From the NCBI GenBank assembly GCA_963576565.1, contig OY755044.1:40259235-40323234 (forward strand): a stretch of DNA of 64,000 nucleotides, in the 5' to 3' direction. This document shows, in pieces, positions 23,092-33,300 of this stretch. The DNA is from Aspidapion aeneum. Its lineage: Eukaryota; Arthropoda; Insecta; Coleoptera; Brentidae. Made by a program: the position numbers and the translations under genes. The number at the start of each line of letters is the position of its first letter. Within the stretch, counting starts at the first letter, position 1. The notes under the pieces were generated by a model. It was not told the DNA's origin and did not search any database. It saw only the letters and a list, made by a program, of their open reading frames with translations.

Positions 23092-24189
23092 CTAATATAT
23101 AACCCCTTCTTCTCTTAATTCTTCAATTATAGACAAAATTTCACCATCATGACCAGTATGCCCAGCCATTTTTGAGCTCCATAATAATCGCAAGCGACTA
23201 ACTAATTCTTTAGCAGTATTCCAATATACATAGTTTACTTTATTATTATTGAATTTTTTGAGATTTGAAATTTTATTTCTGGTAATACCAGAACCTTCTT
23301 TACTTCTGCCATGTTTCGGTGTTAGAAGTGGTTTTATAAAATTTGTAAATTTTACAGATCGGCTGGTATTTACCCCATATATTTTATTATATTCATTGTA
23401 ATAGGCATTTGACAAATTAAGTATTTGCTTATAATCGCTGAGTGCTTTTGGGCTAATGTCGCCAATGTTTGACACACTTGGTTTTTTAAAAAATAACAAA
23501 TCGTATAAATCACGATGAGCAGAAAATGCCCCAATCATATTTTTTTTACGCCAAAGAGTTATTAGTTTATCTGGAAATTTTATTGTAGCATTACCTATCT
23601 GAAAATTATCATTGTTGGAATTGTACCTAACACCATATATGGTGTCATAGATAGATGGGTTTGATTTAAGCCCCTCCATATAGATTGTAGATATAGAATT
23701 TAAATCTTCCCCAATATCTTGTCTCAGTGATTCATCCATAGCTTCATTGTTGACACTCTTTTTAGGTGATAAATGAGAACTTGCATCTGCATTAAATGAT
23801 TTTTGACTTTGATTAGAGTATGAGGATATTGGTGTATCCGGCAAGGGTGGTGAAGCTGAGAGGTAAGATCCATGATGAGATTTATTTCCACCATCACCAT
23901 CTTCCGAATCATCAACCATAACATTGGCTGCAACTCTCTTTGCTTTTTTTGCTTCCACAGCTATCAAAGGTGTTGCTATATTACTACTTGTCCTTTTTAC
24001 AATTGCTGCATTTTTAAAATTTTCTGAAATTTTTGATAATGGTTTTGAGATGGGTTCATAAAATTTCTCAAGATTTGTTTGATTTTGCGACTCTTCATTT
24101 TTTAAAAATTTAAATTTTGTTCTTACTGCATCAGTCATAGCAACAAGATCACGTTTTAAATCGATCGATCGATCGATCGAATTTGACAT
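23092..24189 (-). CDS. DUF8207-type Polinton protein
   Basis: 365 aa from the ATG at 24189 (MSNSIDRSIDLKRD); upstream codons to 24231 start with TTG. The N-terminal half is helical and then low-complexity, Ser/Pro/Asp-rich (residues ~90-170). The C-terminal half has the features I associate with DUF8207: GVRYNSNNDNFQIGNATIKF, LYDLLFFKKP, SDYKQILNLSNAY, and an ending RLRLLWSSKMAGHTGHDGEI. The family accompanies Polinton-like genes in many arthropod genomes; its role is unknown, and a capsid-assembly or scaffold role is only a guess. Four GATC units in tandem (near 24164-24180) encode the Asp/Arg/Ser residues near the start. Confidence 0.75.
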   Translation of the reverse strand: MSNSIDRSIDLKRDLVAMTDAVRTKFKFLKNEESQNQTNLEKFYEPISKPLSKISENFKNAAIVKRTSSNIATPLIAVEAKKAKRVAANVMVDDSEDGDGGNKSHHGSYLSASPPLPDTPISSYSNQSQKSFNADASSHLSPKKSVNNEAMDESLRQDIGEDLNSISTIYMEGLKSNPSIYDTIYGVRYNSNNDNFQIGNATIKFPDKLITLWRKKNMIGAFSAHRDLYDLLFFKKPSVSNIGDISPKALSDYKQILNLSNAYYNEYNKIYGVNTSRSVKFTNFIKPLLTPKHGRSKEGSGITRNKISNLKKFNNNKVNYVYWNTAKELVSRLRLLWSSKMAGHTGHDGEILSIIEELREEGVIY

Positions 24190-24254
24190 ATTTACAAATA
24201 AGATGTTTGCAGTTGTTCGTTCTAAAAGCAACTAAAGTTGTTGCTACACATTTA

Positions 24255-24944
24255 TTAAACATATATGTAACTATCAAATCCTTTTCTATATCTGCCATTG
24301 TTTAAATCTGCATCTTTAACAATAACTAGAAAACCATATTTATCGTCCCAACATTTTCCACAGATTTCTTGAAACTTAGTAAAAGTAAAGTCTGGAGAAA
24401 CGTGATCTGAAAAAATATGTCGCAGATTCATTTCATCTTGTTTAAATACTATTATGAAATTTGAATTATCTCGAACTAGCTGTTTTGGTACTCTAGAGTA
24501 AGTCTGTGCTAGGTAAAAACAATCTATATTTTTATGCCTCCCCATACTGTAGTATGATTTTATTACACTCTGACCATCGCAAATTACATCATCGAAAATA
24601 AATATCGAATTTGGTTTTGCCTCAGATGGTGGTATAACGCAGGATGTATCATTAAATGTGTAGTATCCAAGCCCCTCAATTGGCGATAAAATTTGCTTTA
24701 AAAATTCATATTTTGATTGAAACAATGATTTGGAGTATATATATACATTTTCAAATTTTAATCCTAGTGGGTGTGTAATAAGAGTGATAAGCACATTGGT
24801 TTTACCACAATTTGATGGCCCAATTATTAATCCACGTATGGAATTGGGTAGTAAAGATCCATGACGTTGATATGTAATACCACAACCCGTCTTTTCATCC
24901 CAATTTATAATTGAGATTCTGTCTTGTTGCTGCACTATGCGCAT
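24255..24944 (-). CDS. genome-packaging ATPase (FtsK/HerA, poxvirus A32-like)
   Basis: 229 aa. Walker A is GPSNCGKT (residues 42-49), Walker B is SIFIFDDV (113-120), and a polar sensor segment CFYLAQTYSRVPKQLVRDN follows (142-160). Size and motif order fit the packaging ATPases of Polintons, virophages and large DNA viruses, which pump DNA into preformed capsids. The start is divergent from the PLA2/pX-like gene; their ATGs are 60 bp apart, so both promoters must fit in or around this short gap. The gene appears intact. Confidence 0.93.
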   Translation of the reverse strand: MRIVQQQDRISIINWDEKTGCGITYQRHGSLLPNSIRGLIIGPSNCGKTNVLITLITHPLGLKFENVYIYSKSLFQSKYEFLKQILSPIEGLGYYTFNDTSCVIPPSEAKPNSIFIFDDVICDGQSVIKSYYSMGRHKNIDCFYLAQTYSRVPKQLVRDNSNFIIVFKQDEMNLRHIFSDHVSPDFTFTKFQEICGKCWDDKYGFLVIVKDADLNNGRYRKGFDSYIYV

Positions 24945-25004
24945 TTTTATATGAACTATCTTTTAGTATTTAAGCTGACTTGTATTTATATCAAAATCAG
25001 TTCG
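24945..25004. promoter_or_regulatory. 60-bp divergent promoter gap
   Basis: The gap separates the ATPase start (minus) from the PLA2/pX-like start (plus). It includes TATTTATAT at about 24981 and an arthropod initiator-like ATCAGT just before the plus-strand ATG. No other regulatory element is clear. Confidence 0.45.
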
Positions 25005-25820
25005 ATGTCATCTATCAACAGAAAAAGTTCAGTAAAAAAGGGGCGAGGCGTATTTAATTCACTTTTAAATAAACTTCCTGTAGAATTACACATCCCGGGT
25101 TATCAATATTGTGGTCCTGGAACTAAACTAAAGACAAGATTAGCGAGAGGTGATCCTGGAATAAATGCACTAGATAGAGCCTGCAAAAAACACGATATTA
25201 GTTACTCTATTAATTTGGATAATTTAGAAAAAAGACACAAATCTGATCGCGAACTAGAAGAAAGTGCGTGGCAAGTTGTTAAATCAAAAGACGCTGGAAT
25301 AAAAGAGAAGGCTGCTGCTTACTTTGTTACAAATTCAATGAAAGTTAAGCGAAGAATTGGAATGGGGTTAAAAAAGATAAAATCGAAAACTCGAAAGGTG
25401 GCTTTTGGGTCTGCGATATGTCGAAACGTTCAAACAAAAATTAAATCGATCTTGAATCAAAATAAGGGGAAATTTCAAGATATTTCAAAAATTTCAAAAA
25501 TTGCTTTGATCGCAGCGCGTAAGCATTTAAAAGCTTCTGGTGGAAAAAAGAAGATTAAAACCCCAAGAGTAATTCCCATTCCTAAAATGGGGGGTATTTT
25601 ACCTCTTATACCAATTTTTGCGGGGTTATCCGCCCTAGGATCATTAGCGGGTGGCGCTGCTGGTATAGTTAAAGCAATAAAAACCGTTAATCATCTTAAA
25701 AATAGTGTTGCTGGTGTTAAAAACTCTCAAATGCTTGTAGAAAGTAAAAAAGGGGGAGGTTTATACTTAAAACCGTATCGAACTGGGTTAGGACTTTATT
25801 TAACAAATCCAAAAAACTAG
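25005..25820 (+). CDS. PLA2-like and adenovirus pX-like Polinton structural protein
   Basis: 271 aa from the ATG at 25005 (MSSINRKSSVKKGRG); the frame upstream to 24924 overlaps the ATPase start and is unlikely. Residues 25-90 form a phospholipase A2-like domain: calcium loop YQYCGPGT (33-40) and catalytic pair HD (63-64) in LDRACKKHDISYS. Parvovirus VP1 uses such a domain to leave endosomes. A basic middle follows, then MGGILPLIPIFAGLSALGSL (195-214), very like the C-terminus of adenovirus core protein X/mu. LAGG-A (214-218) fits the adenain cleavage consensus. The tail GLYLKPYRTGLGLYL (252-266) precedes a stop next to a slippery heptamer. It is probably an internal or membrane-active virion protein processed by the protease encoded next to it. 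Confidence 0.85.
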   Translation: MSSINRKSSVKKGRGVFNSLLNKLPVELHIPGYQYCGPGTKLKTRLARGDPGINALDRACKKHDISYSINLDNLEKRHKSDRELEESAWQVVKSKDAGIKEKAAAYFVTNSMKVKRRIGMGLKKIKSKTRKVAFGSAICRNVQTKIKSILNQNKGKFQDISKISKIALIAARKHLKASGGKKKIKTPRVIPIPKMGGILPLIPIFAGLSALGSLAGGAAGIVKAIKTVNHLKNSVAGVKNSQMLVESKKGGGLYLKPYRTGLGLYLTNPKN

Positions 25821-26206
25821 TAAAGCCCTTACCAGCAAGGGCATTATCAAATATTGATTTGGAAAGATATGCAAAACAATATCAAATTGCAAATTTCGTT
25901 GGTGTATTTATGAGAGATAGTCTTCCTAAAAGTGGACCTCGCAAAACTGAATCGGCCATCATAAACTTAGACAGTGTAAATGGACCGGGAACACATTGGG
26001 TTGCCTACAGAAAGAAAGCTAGAAAAGTAATTTATTATGATAGTTTTGGAAACTTACCCCCACCTTTGGAATTCATAGAATACATGTATAAAGGATGTAA
26101 TTATGCCACAGAAATTTGGTATACATATAAAAACCAACAAAAATTTAATACAGTATATTGTGGTCAGCTGTGTCTACAGTTTCTCTTAAAAAATAACTTA
26201 TTTTAG
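25748..26206 (+). CDS. adenain-like cysteine protease, -1 frame relative to the preceding gene
   Basis: The frame is open from 25748 but has no ATG until 25910 (Met of MRDSLPKSG), so its expression as a -1 frameshift extension of the PLA2/pX-like protein is likely. Catalytic residues are visible: His in GPGTHWVAY, Asp in YYDSFGN, Gln in NQQKFNT and Cys in YCGQLC, in the order and spacing of adenovirus protease (His, Glu/Asp, Gln, Cys). The read-through product would be about 400 aa, with the protease at the C-terminus. It would cut precursors of the capsid and the pX-like protein during maturation. It ends at 26206, 15 bp before the next gene. Starting at the internal ATG would lose part of the N-terminal region. 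Confidence 0.88.
   Translation, partial: KRGRFILKTVSNWVRTLFNKSKKLVKPLPARALSNIDLERYAKQYQIANFVGVFMRDSLPKSGPRKTESAIINLDSVNGPGTHWVAYRKKARKVIYYDSFGNLPPPLEFIEYMYKGCNYATEIWYTYKNQQKFNTVYCGQLCLQFLLKNNLF
25811..25842 (+). promoter_or_regulatory. candidate -1 ribosomal frameshift signal
   Basis: A AAA AAC (25811-25817) lies in the correct phase of the PLA2/pX-like frame, and the next codon is its stop TAG (25818-25820). After a 7-nt spacer, GCCCTT-ACCAGC-AAGGGC (25825-25842) can form a 6-bp hairpin. The -1 frame from the heptamer runs straight into the protease ORF. Slippery site, spacing and stem all fit canonical -1 signals. The alternative is a simple indel in the A-run of a once continuous frame. 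Confidence 0.7.
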
Positions 26207-26221
26207 TAGTAATTTTAAAAA

Positions 26222-26608
26222 ATGAATCGAAATAACTCCGAAAGTGAGTATGCAAAACTAAAAAAAATGTATAAATCACTAAAAGCATTTAGCAATGCAA
26301 AAAGTTTGCTACCGATGACGAGTGACGAACTATGTGGTTTACCTAAAGAAGTAATGATAGCATGTGCACCAAACGAAATAGCTTTGGTGTGGGAGAAGTT
26401 GCCAGAAGAAGTTAAAGAAGACATTGATATTTTAAAATATCAGTATTGCTACGACCATTACTCTACAAACAACTCTAACGATCAAATTGATGGTCCACCA
26501 CCAAAAAAAATATTTTGTTGTATATGTAATGCAAACGGTTCAAAAGTGTCTAAATCTGAGGAAATTGTAGATTGTGACATTATATCCAGTTGTTGTAAGA
26601 CACAGTAA
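26222..26608 (+). CDS. Cys-rich Polinton protein, unknown
   Basis: 128 aa. The N-terminal two thirds look helical (YAKLKKMYKSLKAF, then LPEEVKEDIDILKYQY). The C-terminus has seven cysteines in a short space (FCCICNANG, then IVDCDIISSCC), which could bind zinc or form disulphides. I do not recognise the family. It lies between the protease and the penton gene in the packed structural block, with a 15-bp gap before and 5 bp after, so a virion or assembly role is plausible but unproved. Confidence 0.6.
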   Translation: MNRNNSESEYAKLKKMYKSLKAFSNAKSLLPMTSDELCGLPKEVMIACAPNEIALVWEKLPEEVKEDIDILKYQYCYDHYSTNNSNDQIDGPPPKKIFCCICNANGSKVSKSEEIVDCDIISSCCKTQ

Positions 26609-26613
26609 AAAAA

Positions 26614-27339
26614 ATGTCTTATACTTTTACATTAAGTGGTTATTCAAGTATTTTAAGTGCCAACTTCTATCCTCCTATAGAGACAAACAACAGAGAAAAA
26701 TATGGACTGGGTCTTATAGGATTTTATTCATATAATTCAATTTTTAACATAGATGAAACTAACAATTGGTTTGGATTTAGTAAGCCAAACTGGGGAGGGC
26801 CAGTAATGTTAAAAATACCTCCTGGTGCATACGAAATAACCCAAATACATGATGCAATGCTTAAAGCTCTTCAAAAAGGTGCAAAAGATCTAGATGAAAA
26901 TATTTTTAGCTTACGTGCAAACAATAGCACTTTGAAATGCGAAATTAAGTCAAAGTATGTACTTCACTTTAAGCACTACAACTCAATTGGACAGTTGTTG
27001 GGATTTGCAAATGAAGATCGACTAAAGCCCAATGAGATTCATGAATCTTCAACAATAGTTGATATTACAAAAGTTCGCATTATAAGAGTAGATTGCAATA
27101 TAACAACCGGTGCATATTTAAATTCAGAACAGACGCACTCGATTTATGAATTTGACATTGATGTGGAACCTGGGTATAAGCTAACTAAAGAACCAACAAA
27201 TATCATTTATATGCCAATTCAACCAGAGGGTCGTCAGTTTATCGACAACATTACACTAAGGATCGTGGATGATAGAGGAAAGCTCATTAATTTTCAAGGA
27301 GAAAAAATAATTGTTAAATTAGAGCTTAAAAGGTTATAA
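26614..27339 (+). CDS. penton-type minor capsid protein (single jelly roll)
   Basis: 241 aa. It is strand-rich throughout with conserved blocks known from Polinton minor capsid proteins: YGLGLIGFYSYNSIFNI, the IPPGAYEITQI segment that positions the first strands, YEFDIDVEPGYKL, and the C-terminal FIDNITLRIVDDRGKLINFQ. The family forms the fivefold vertices of the icosahedral capsid. The gene is intact, begins 5 bp after the Cys-rich gene and ends 5 bp before the next ATG. Confidence rests on remembered family blocks and position directly ahead of the major capsid gene. Confidence 0.85.
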   Translation: MSYTFTLSGYSSILSANFYPPIETNNREKYGLGLIGFYSYNSIFNIDETNNWFGFSKPNWGGPVMLKIPPGAYEITQIHDAMLKALQKGAKDLDENIFSLRANNSTLKCEIKSKYVLHFKHYNSIGQLLGFANEDRLKPNEIHESSTIVDITKVRIIRVDCNITTGAYLNSEQTHSIYEFDIDVEPGYKLTKEPTNIIYMPIQPEGRQFIDNITLRIVDDRGKLINFQGEKIIVKLELKRL

Positions 27340-27344
27340 CGAAA

Positions 27345-27545
27345 ATGGGTTATTGTTTTGATCATCACAGCTATCCAGTGTCGCAAAAAAAAGATGTTAA
27401 GACTTATATTCCAAATAAAAACCGATGCAGAAGCAGTAGAAAAACCATTCATGTTAAAGACTTGTCAAGAGAAAGATCTAAATTGTCCACAGAAGAAAAA
27501 GTGTTTTTGAAATCACTTGGTTTACATTTAAAAAAAACTGTTTAA
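27345..27545 (+). CDS. small basic Polinton protein, unknown
   Basis: 66 aa, rich in Lys and Arg, starting MGYCFDHHSYP and ending EKVFLKSLGLHLKKTV. It fills the gap between penton and major capsid genes exactly (5 bp before, 1 bp after). Small basic proteins with an FLKSLGL-type ending accompany insect Polintons as far as I recall. DNA condensation or capsid cement are possible roles; neither is shown. Confidence 0.6.
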   Translation: MGYCFDHHSYPVSQKKDVKTYIPNKNRCRSSRKTIHVKDLSRERSKLSTEEKVFLKSLGLHLKKTV

Positions 27546-27546
27546 A

Positions 27547-28773
27547 ATGATTTCAACTAGTGAAAAGTTAGAAGCATTTAATGAACCAATTTTTGAGAAT
27601 TCAATTATAAGTCTGGAAGAGCATAGTTATAAACCCTATGGAACACCATCTTTTAAAAACTCAGATGAAATTCGTATCCCAATTCAATTTCAAGATCTAA
27701 TTTTGGATGTTTCCGAAAGTTATATTTATATAGAAGGAAAGTTTACACCAAGTGATGCATCTAAAAGATGCTACTTATCAAATAATGCTCTTGCTTTTTT
27801 ATTCGAAGAAATTCGGTATGAAATGGGTGGTGAACAAATTTGCGTTGTTCGAAAACCAGGAATTACTTCAGCACTAAAAACCATTGTTTCATTTGGAAGT
27901 AGTCAAGAAAAGCTTCTTTCAACATACGGTTGGGGTTTAACAGAAGTCAATCAATGCATATTGGACAAAACAAGTCATGTATTTAGTGGAAGACTCCCAT
28001 TAAAATACTTGATGGGATTTGCAGAGGACTATAGAAGGGGCATTTTTAATCAAAAACAAGAACTGATTCTCGTAATAGCTCACACCTTCAATAATTGTTA
28101 TATTGGTGAAGTTGATGCGGAAATCTCCATAGATAAAATCGAATGGAAAATCCGGCACATAATTCCAGAGGATCGTCAAAGGATTAAAATTCTATCTAAA
28201 ATTAATAAGGGTGGTAATAATGTTAATATCAAAGCTGCCTATCGCATGTGGGACCTATATGAATTGCCTCTTCTTCGGAGCACAGCTTCTGATACGTGGG
28301 CAGTAAGAAGTAGTACGAATTTGGAAAAACCACGATACATTATTATTGGATTTCAAAAAACTGAAAATTGCAATGCCAGAGACAAAGATGCAACAGAATT
28401 TATCTCTGCTGATTTGGCTGATATTAGATTATATATTAATTCGATAGTTTTCCCCTATGAAAGGTGGAGTCTCGATTTTTCAAAAAGATTATGCGGTCCT
28501 GCCTACTATGCATATCAAAATTTTCAAAGCAGTTACTATGGAAAAACATGTAATGAACCAATGCTTGATTTAAATAGTTTTATTCAAAACCCATTAATTG
28601 TTATTGATGCTTCGCATCAACAGGATTCAATAACCTCATCAACAGTGGATATTAAATTGGAATTTAACACCAGAAAATCTAAATTTCCAAATGATGTAAA
28701 AGTGTATGCTTTACTTATTCATGATTCCCTAATTTCCTATAATATTCTAAATGGTACTGTAACAAGGGGTTAA
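27547..28773 (+). CDS. major capsid protein (double jelly roll)
   Basis: 408 aa, intact. Typical Polinton major capsid blocks are visible: an N-terminal RIPIQFQDLILDVSESYIYI, then FLFEEIRYEMGGEQI and RKPGITSALKTI (residues ~90-120), GRLPLKYLMGFAEDY, and a C-terminal VKVYALLIHDS. Proteins of this family form trimeric capsomers with hexagonal outlines. The start codon follows the previous stop with one base between (TAAAATG), suggesting translation from a shared transcript or reinitiation. The gene ends the plus-strand block and is followed by a polyadenylation-type AATAAA region. Confidence 0.9.
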   Translation: MISTSEKLEAFNEPIFENSIISLEEHSYKPYGTPSFKNSDEIRIPIQFQDLILDVSESYIYIEGKFTPSDASKRCYLSNNALAFLFEEIRYEMGGEQICVVRKPGITSALKTIVSFGSSQEKLLSTYGWGLTEVNQCILDKTSHVFSGRLPLKYLMGFAEDYRRGIFNQKQELILVIAHTFNNCYIGEVDAEISIDKIEWKIRHIIPEDRQRIKILSKINKGGNNVNIKAAYRMWDLYELPLLRSTASDTWAVRSSTNLEKPRYIIIGFQKTENCNARDKDATEFISADLADIRLYINSIVFPYERWSLDFSKRLCGPAYYAYQNFQSSYYGKTCNEPMLDLNSFIQNPLIVIDASHQQDSITSSTVDIKLEFNTRKSKFPNDVKVYALLIHDSLISYNILNGTVTRG

Positions 28774-30304
28774 TTTCAATGTAATTTTATTTATAATATT
28801 TTTGAATGTATTTTAATGATTTAAATGAAAATAAATGTTTTGAATTTTGTATTTTAAAATGATTTAGATATAAATATATTTTTCTTAAATAAAGTTTAAA
28901 TAAAACACATTTTATAGAATACTATTTGTTTTTATATTTTTATACTTATGATTAAGCTATAACAAATTTGAATACTCAATTGCACACCTATTCACATAAT
29001 AAAATTGATAAGACACATATTTACTTGGAGAATAGATGGTAAATTATTCAATTAAAATAAGTGTAGTCTCCAAACTAATAAAGCTATTACAAAAATAATT
29101 CATTCCATCGATTCAACAACCATATCCAAACAAATTTTATCATATAAAATTTTTTGGAAAAGTTTAATTTTTGGAGATATTTACATAATAAAACAAATAA
29201 AAACACATTTTGTCAAGTGGGGTAGATGTCTATTCAGTTACAAATGGGTCTAGCTTCTAAACTAATAAGGCTATTACAAAAAATAATTATTTCAATCGAT
29301 TAATCAAGAATGCGTTGACATTTCTTATCATATAAAAATTTTTGCTGGACTTTAATTTTAGGAGATAATGACATAATAGCCCAATTAAAATTGTTACTAT
29401 TTTAATTAAATTGATCATAACTGTTAAAATAATATTAATATCACAATAAAATTTTAACAGATCGAAACCTAACCTATTTTTTCACAATTTTTATCTCTTA
29501 AAAATTTTCAATTAAGACGCTACTTTACAAGATATTAAGAAAAAACGTCTATTTTAAGACATGAAAAAAATTACAAGTCTCAATTTTAATTGATACTTGA
29601 TGAGGCCATTTTCGAAAAAAATTACTTAAACTTTTTGAAAAAAAGGAGGAGTTGTTGCTTCGACTAAGAGAAGAACGAGAAAGAACGCTTACCGCCACAT
29701 CATGCATCCAAGTAAGCAATTTTACCCCCACTACCATTTACCCCCTCTACCATTTATCTCACCCTATCAACATCAGCGCCACCTATTGATAAGATTTACA
29801 AACACCCCTGGTGTTGAGATTTTCAGTTTTAAATTTAATAAGGTCACTAAGCAAACAATTATAGAATATTAGTTTCCTTAAACTGTTTTAGAATTATGGT
29901 GCCCTTAATTTTGAAAAGCGCCATCTATCATAATTTTTTCAATTATTTAAATATATTCCGAAATAGCGCCACCTATCATCAACTTGATGCACTAAATTAT
30001 TGATAATTTTTTTAAATCCTAATAATTCAACTATTCATCAGTTGGAAATCAATCAATAATAACTGCTCCATCATCGACTGTATAATTTGAGGGTGAATTC
30101 ATAGGATTTGGCTATATACATCTGTCATCATTTCACTTTCTGTAAATATTTTCATGTTCTGCCAAAAATGCCATTTCTCACTCACAAAAAGGTTGTAGAA
30201 AAATGAAAAAAAAAACATTTTTGTATTTTAGAATACTTTTTATTTTTATATATTTTCGAAAACTTAAAATTAAGCCATACGCTTATTAAAACATAACTAA
30301 TATT
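28774..30304. other. 1.5-kb spacer between convergent genes, with duplicated segments
   Basis: It lies between the 3' ends of the major capsid gene and the polymerase. An imperfect direct duplication of ~135 bp is visible (about 29061-29195 and 29249-29385; shared ACTAATAARGCTATTACAAA and ATCATATAAAAWTTTTTG). GCGCCACCTAT-type segments recur near 29776, 29921 and 29965. No coding region; the 62-codon frame near 29549 is a composition artefact. Confidence 0.6.
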
Positions 30305-33300
30305 TCATTTTTCATATGACTTGATATGTGGATGCCCCCAGGGTAGTGTATGACTTGTGTTAGGTATAACAAACCTTTTATCATCATGGTAAGATAATGC
30401 AATTTTGTTTCTGGTTTCTGTGTATATATTGTGTAGATCACTTTTAAATGATTTCATTTTTCGAAATAAGTAACCACCTTTTTCAACAACTTTTTTATAA
30501 TCATTAATGGATAAATGCTTATCGATTACACTTTTTTTAACCCCCTTTGCTTTTTTTACCTCCGTTGAGACTGAGTTTATATAGTAGGCTTTAGCTCCTG
30601 TTCCATAGAAACTTAGAATTGGATCTTCAGGAAATTCATCCTTCATTCTACCCAAAACAGATTCGTTTTTACTTATATTAAACCTATTTACTTTCTTATA
30701 ATTAGATGTATCGAATTTCTCAGGGTTTTCAATCATAAATTTATAGAAATCATCAGTGTAAATTTTAAGTACTAGAGAATCTGTATCTGTATACATTAAA
30801 CTTGCACTATTGTGAAACTTTTTTTTTATAGTATTATAAAAAAAGTCATACAAAACTGTTTTAGACAAATCCAGAATACAAAAACCCAAATATATTGGTT
30901 TATTGTATACAATTTTGAGTTTACTCATATGAACAGCGATTAATTCTTCGGTAAATATCGAGCAATTGTTAAAATTGGGTCTACTGATTAGAGCACGAGC
31001 ACCGGCCCTTCTACGAATACTCTCCCAACTTGTAACTAATTTTATATCTTTATGATTCTCAACATTTTCCATAGTTTTTCCGAATACTGCATTATTAAAA
31101 AGCTTGTATAAATCTTTTTTAAATTTTGTATCAGCAGAGTTTCGAAGCTTTGTGTTAGTATCGATATACTTTTTTAACCAGGGTGATTGTTCAAATTTTA
31201 ACATTCTATGAGTTTGAATGACTATTAACCCATTTCTTACTGCCTGATTTAAAGTTTTATAGTGTACAATATACCTTATTTTATCATGCAAATTTGGAAT
31301 GAGTTTGGGGAATTTGGATGATGAATCTGGAGGGATTATATTTTCCACCAAAAATGGAAAATCAGCATGAGCTTCATGCAACTCATTTGGATAATACACA
31401 TCTACTTCAAGAATGTATCCTATGGGACTGTCATCTGGTACATTATGAATATTTAAATTTATAATTTCTTCTTGTGAGAGCCATTTAAAACCTTTTGTGG
31501 GTAGTGGTTGTGACATACTATGCCCATATAAATTTGTTGCATCCAAATACATTATAAAGGATGACTTTATACTTGGATCATAATTTGGAAGGTACTTATT
31601 ATTTGCTATATGCATTCTATCAACACATTGACTAACACCCCCTCGAATCCCTTTTTTAAAGAAATGAATCATGTCAATTTCAGTCAATAGCTCTAATTCT
31701 ACTTCTGTCATTCTAAGCATACAATCAAATGATAATGATGGCAACGTGTAATATTGAGCTGGATCTAGGTTATAAGTCTTTAAAGAATTTCTTCGAAATG
31801 CTTCAAAAACATCAGTTAAAATTAAAACATCAGTTTTCAAATATAAATCCGAATAGTCTCTTAAAGTTTTACAATTAAATAGACTCCATACTTTTTTCCC
31901 TCTATCATATTCTAAATCTGTAATATGCTGATCATTTAGATCATCGAAGAATTGGTTTTTCGTGGGTAAATTAGTAACGTCTAATTTGTCTAAGTCAGAG
32001 ATAAATCCATATGGAAACACACCTTTTTGTCTCATTAAACTAAATTCTTCTTCAGATGTAAAATGTTTGTGTGTTTCTAAAAAGGAGTCTGAATCTAAAC
32101 CTTTACTTAACTCATCCAGGGATGCAGCTAAAAATTTGTAGCTGTCTATAAATCTTAGACGTAGATATTTTTTTATGATTTTTCCTTCAGAATTCATGTA
32201 ATCATGTACATATATGGATTTTGTAAATGAAATATATTTTTCTTTGTTTTCTGCAATAACATCTATTTTATCGCCATGATGACACAATTCCTTAATAAAC
32301 ATGTGACAATCATAACCACTTAGATTGTGAAAAATTATTGGAATGAAATTTGGTAATTGATGTTGTAAGTTACAAGTTGAATGTGCAGCTAAAAATCTTT
32401 TTTTTCCCGTTATGTGACAATGATCGGTTACTTTTTTATCAAATAAGTTAAAAGGTTTACCACAAATTCCACATTTGTCACATGTTTCCACTATGTTTCT
32501 TTCTTCAGGTGTTAGTGGTGTCATTGGGACTATATCTCTTAAATAATTATTGTGAAGCTCTCTAAGATCACGTTCAATACATGCTACAAATTCTTCTGCT
32601 GCGCTTGAACCACGGAATAATTTAAATTTTGTTAAATCATCATTGAATGAACATTTAATTAGGTATGCAAATGAATATGGTTTATGTATGATATTTTTGA
32701 CTGTGAAAGAATTTAATGGATCTGGTTCACAACCTGCCATTGGTTGTAAAATTGATTCAAAGTCAGCATACACTACAAAGGGAACTGTTAGCTGTTTTTC
32801 ATAACTTTCGAACTTTAACATGTTTTCTTGTGTTGTTTTTCCAAATCTATCAGTTTTTAAATCTGTAGATGGGGTTATCGCGTAAACTTGCCCACAGTCA
32901 TATTTTTGATGAAATATTAGTTTTTCTGCTGTTATAAAGTGTACTAAACAACCATCGCAAAAATAAATTCTACGTTTCGACATTGATATTTGATTGGAAA
33001 CCAAAGCTGAAAGATTTTTTATCCAACAATAATGTGTTCTATTACAATCGCTATTACATTCATGAGTTTCTTCTTTAATTTTACAATCTTCACTTATGAT
33101 TAATAAGTTTATGTGAGTGTCAAGTTTTCTCTTGGAATAGCGAAGTGGACCAACAACTTCATATTGAATTTTTTTATTTGCAAATCTGGTTTCCAATGTA
33201 TAAACATTAATTGAAATATTATTGTTTTGTTCAAACCTAGATATATCAGTCAATTTAACCGGCATTTCCATACCTGCAAGATTTAAAACTGTAGAATAAT

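Noticed and set aside
24924..25004. N-terminal extension of the PLA2/pX-like protein
   Set aside because: It would overlap the ATPase start and run through the divergent promoter gap; the ATG at 25005 gives the expected basic N-terminus.
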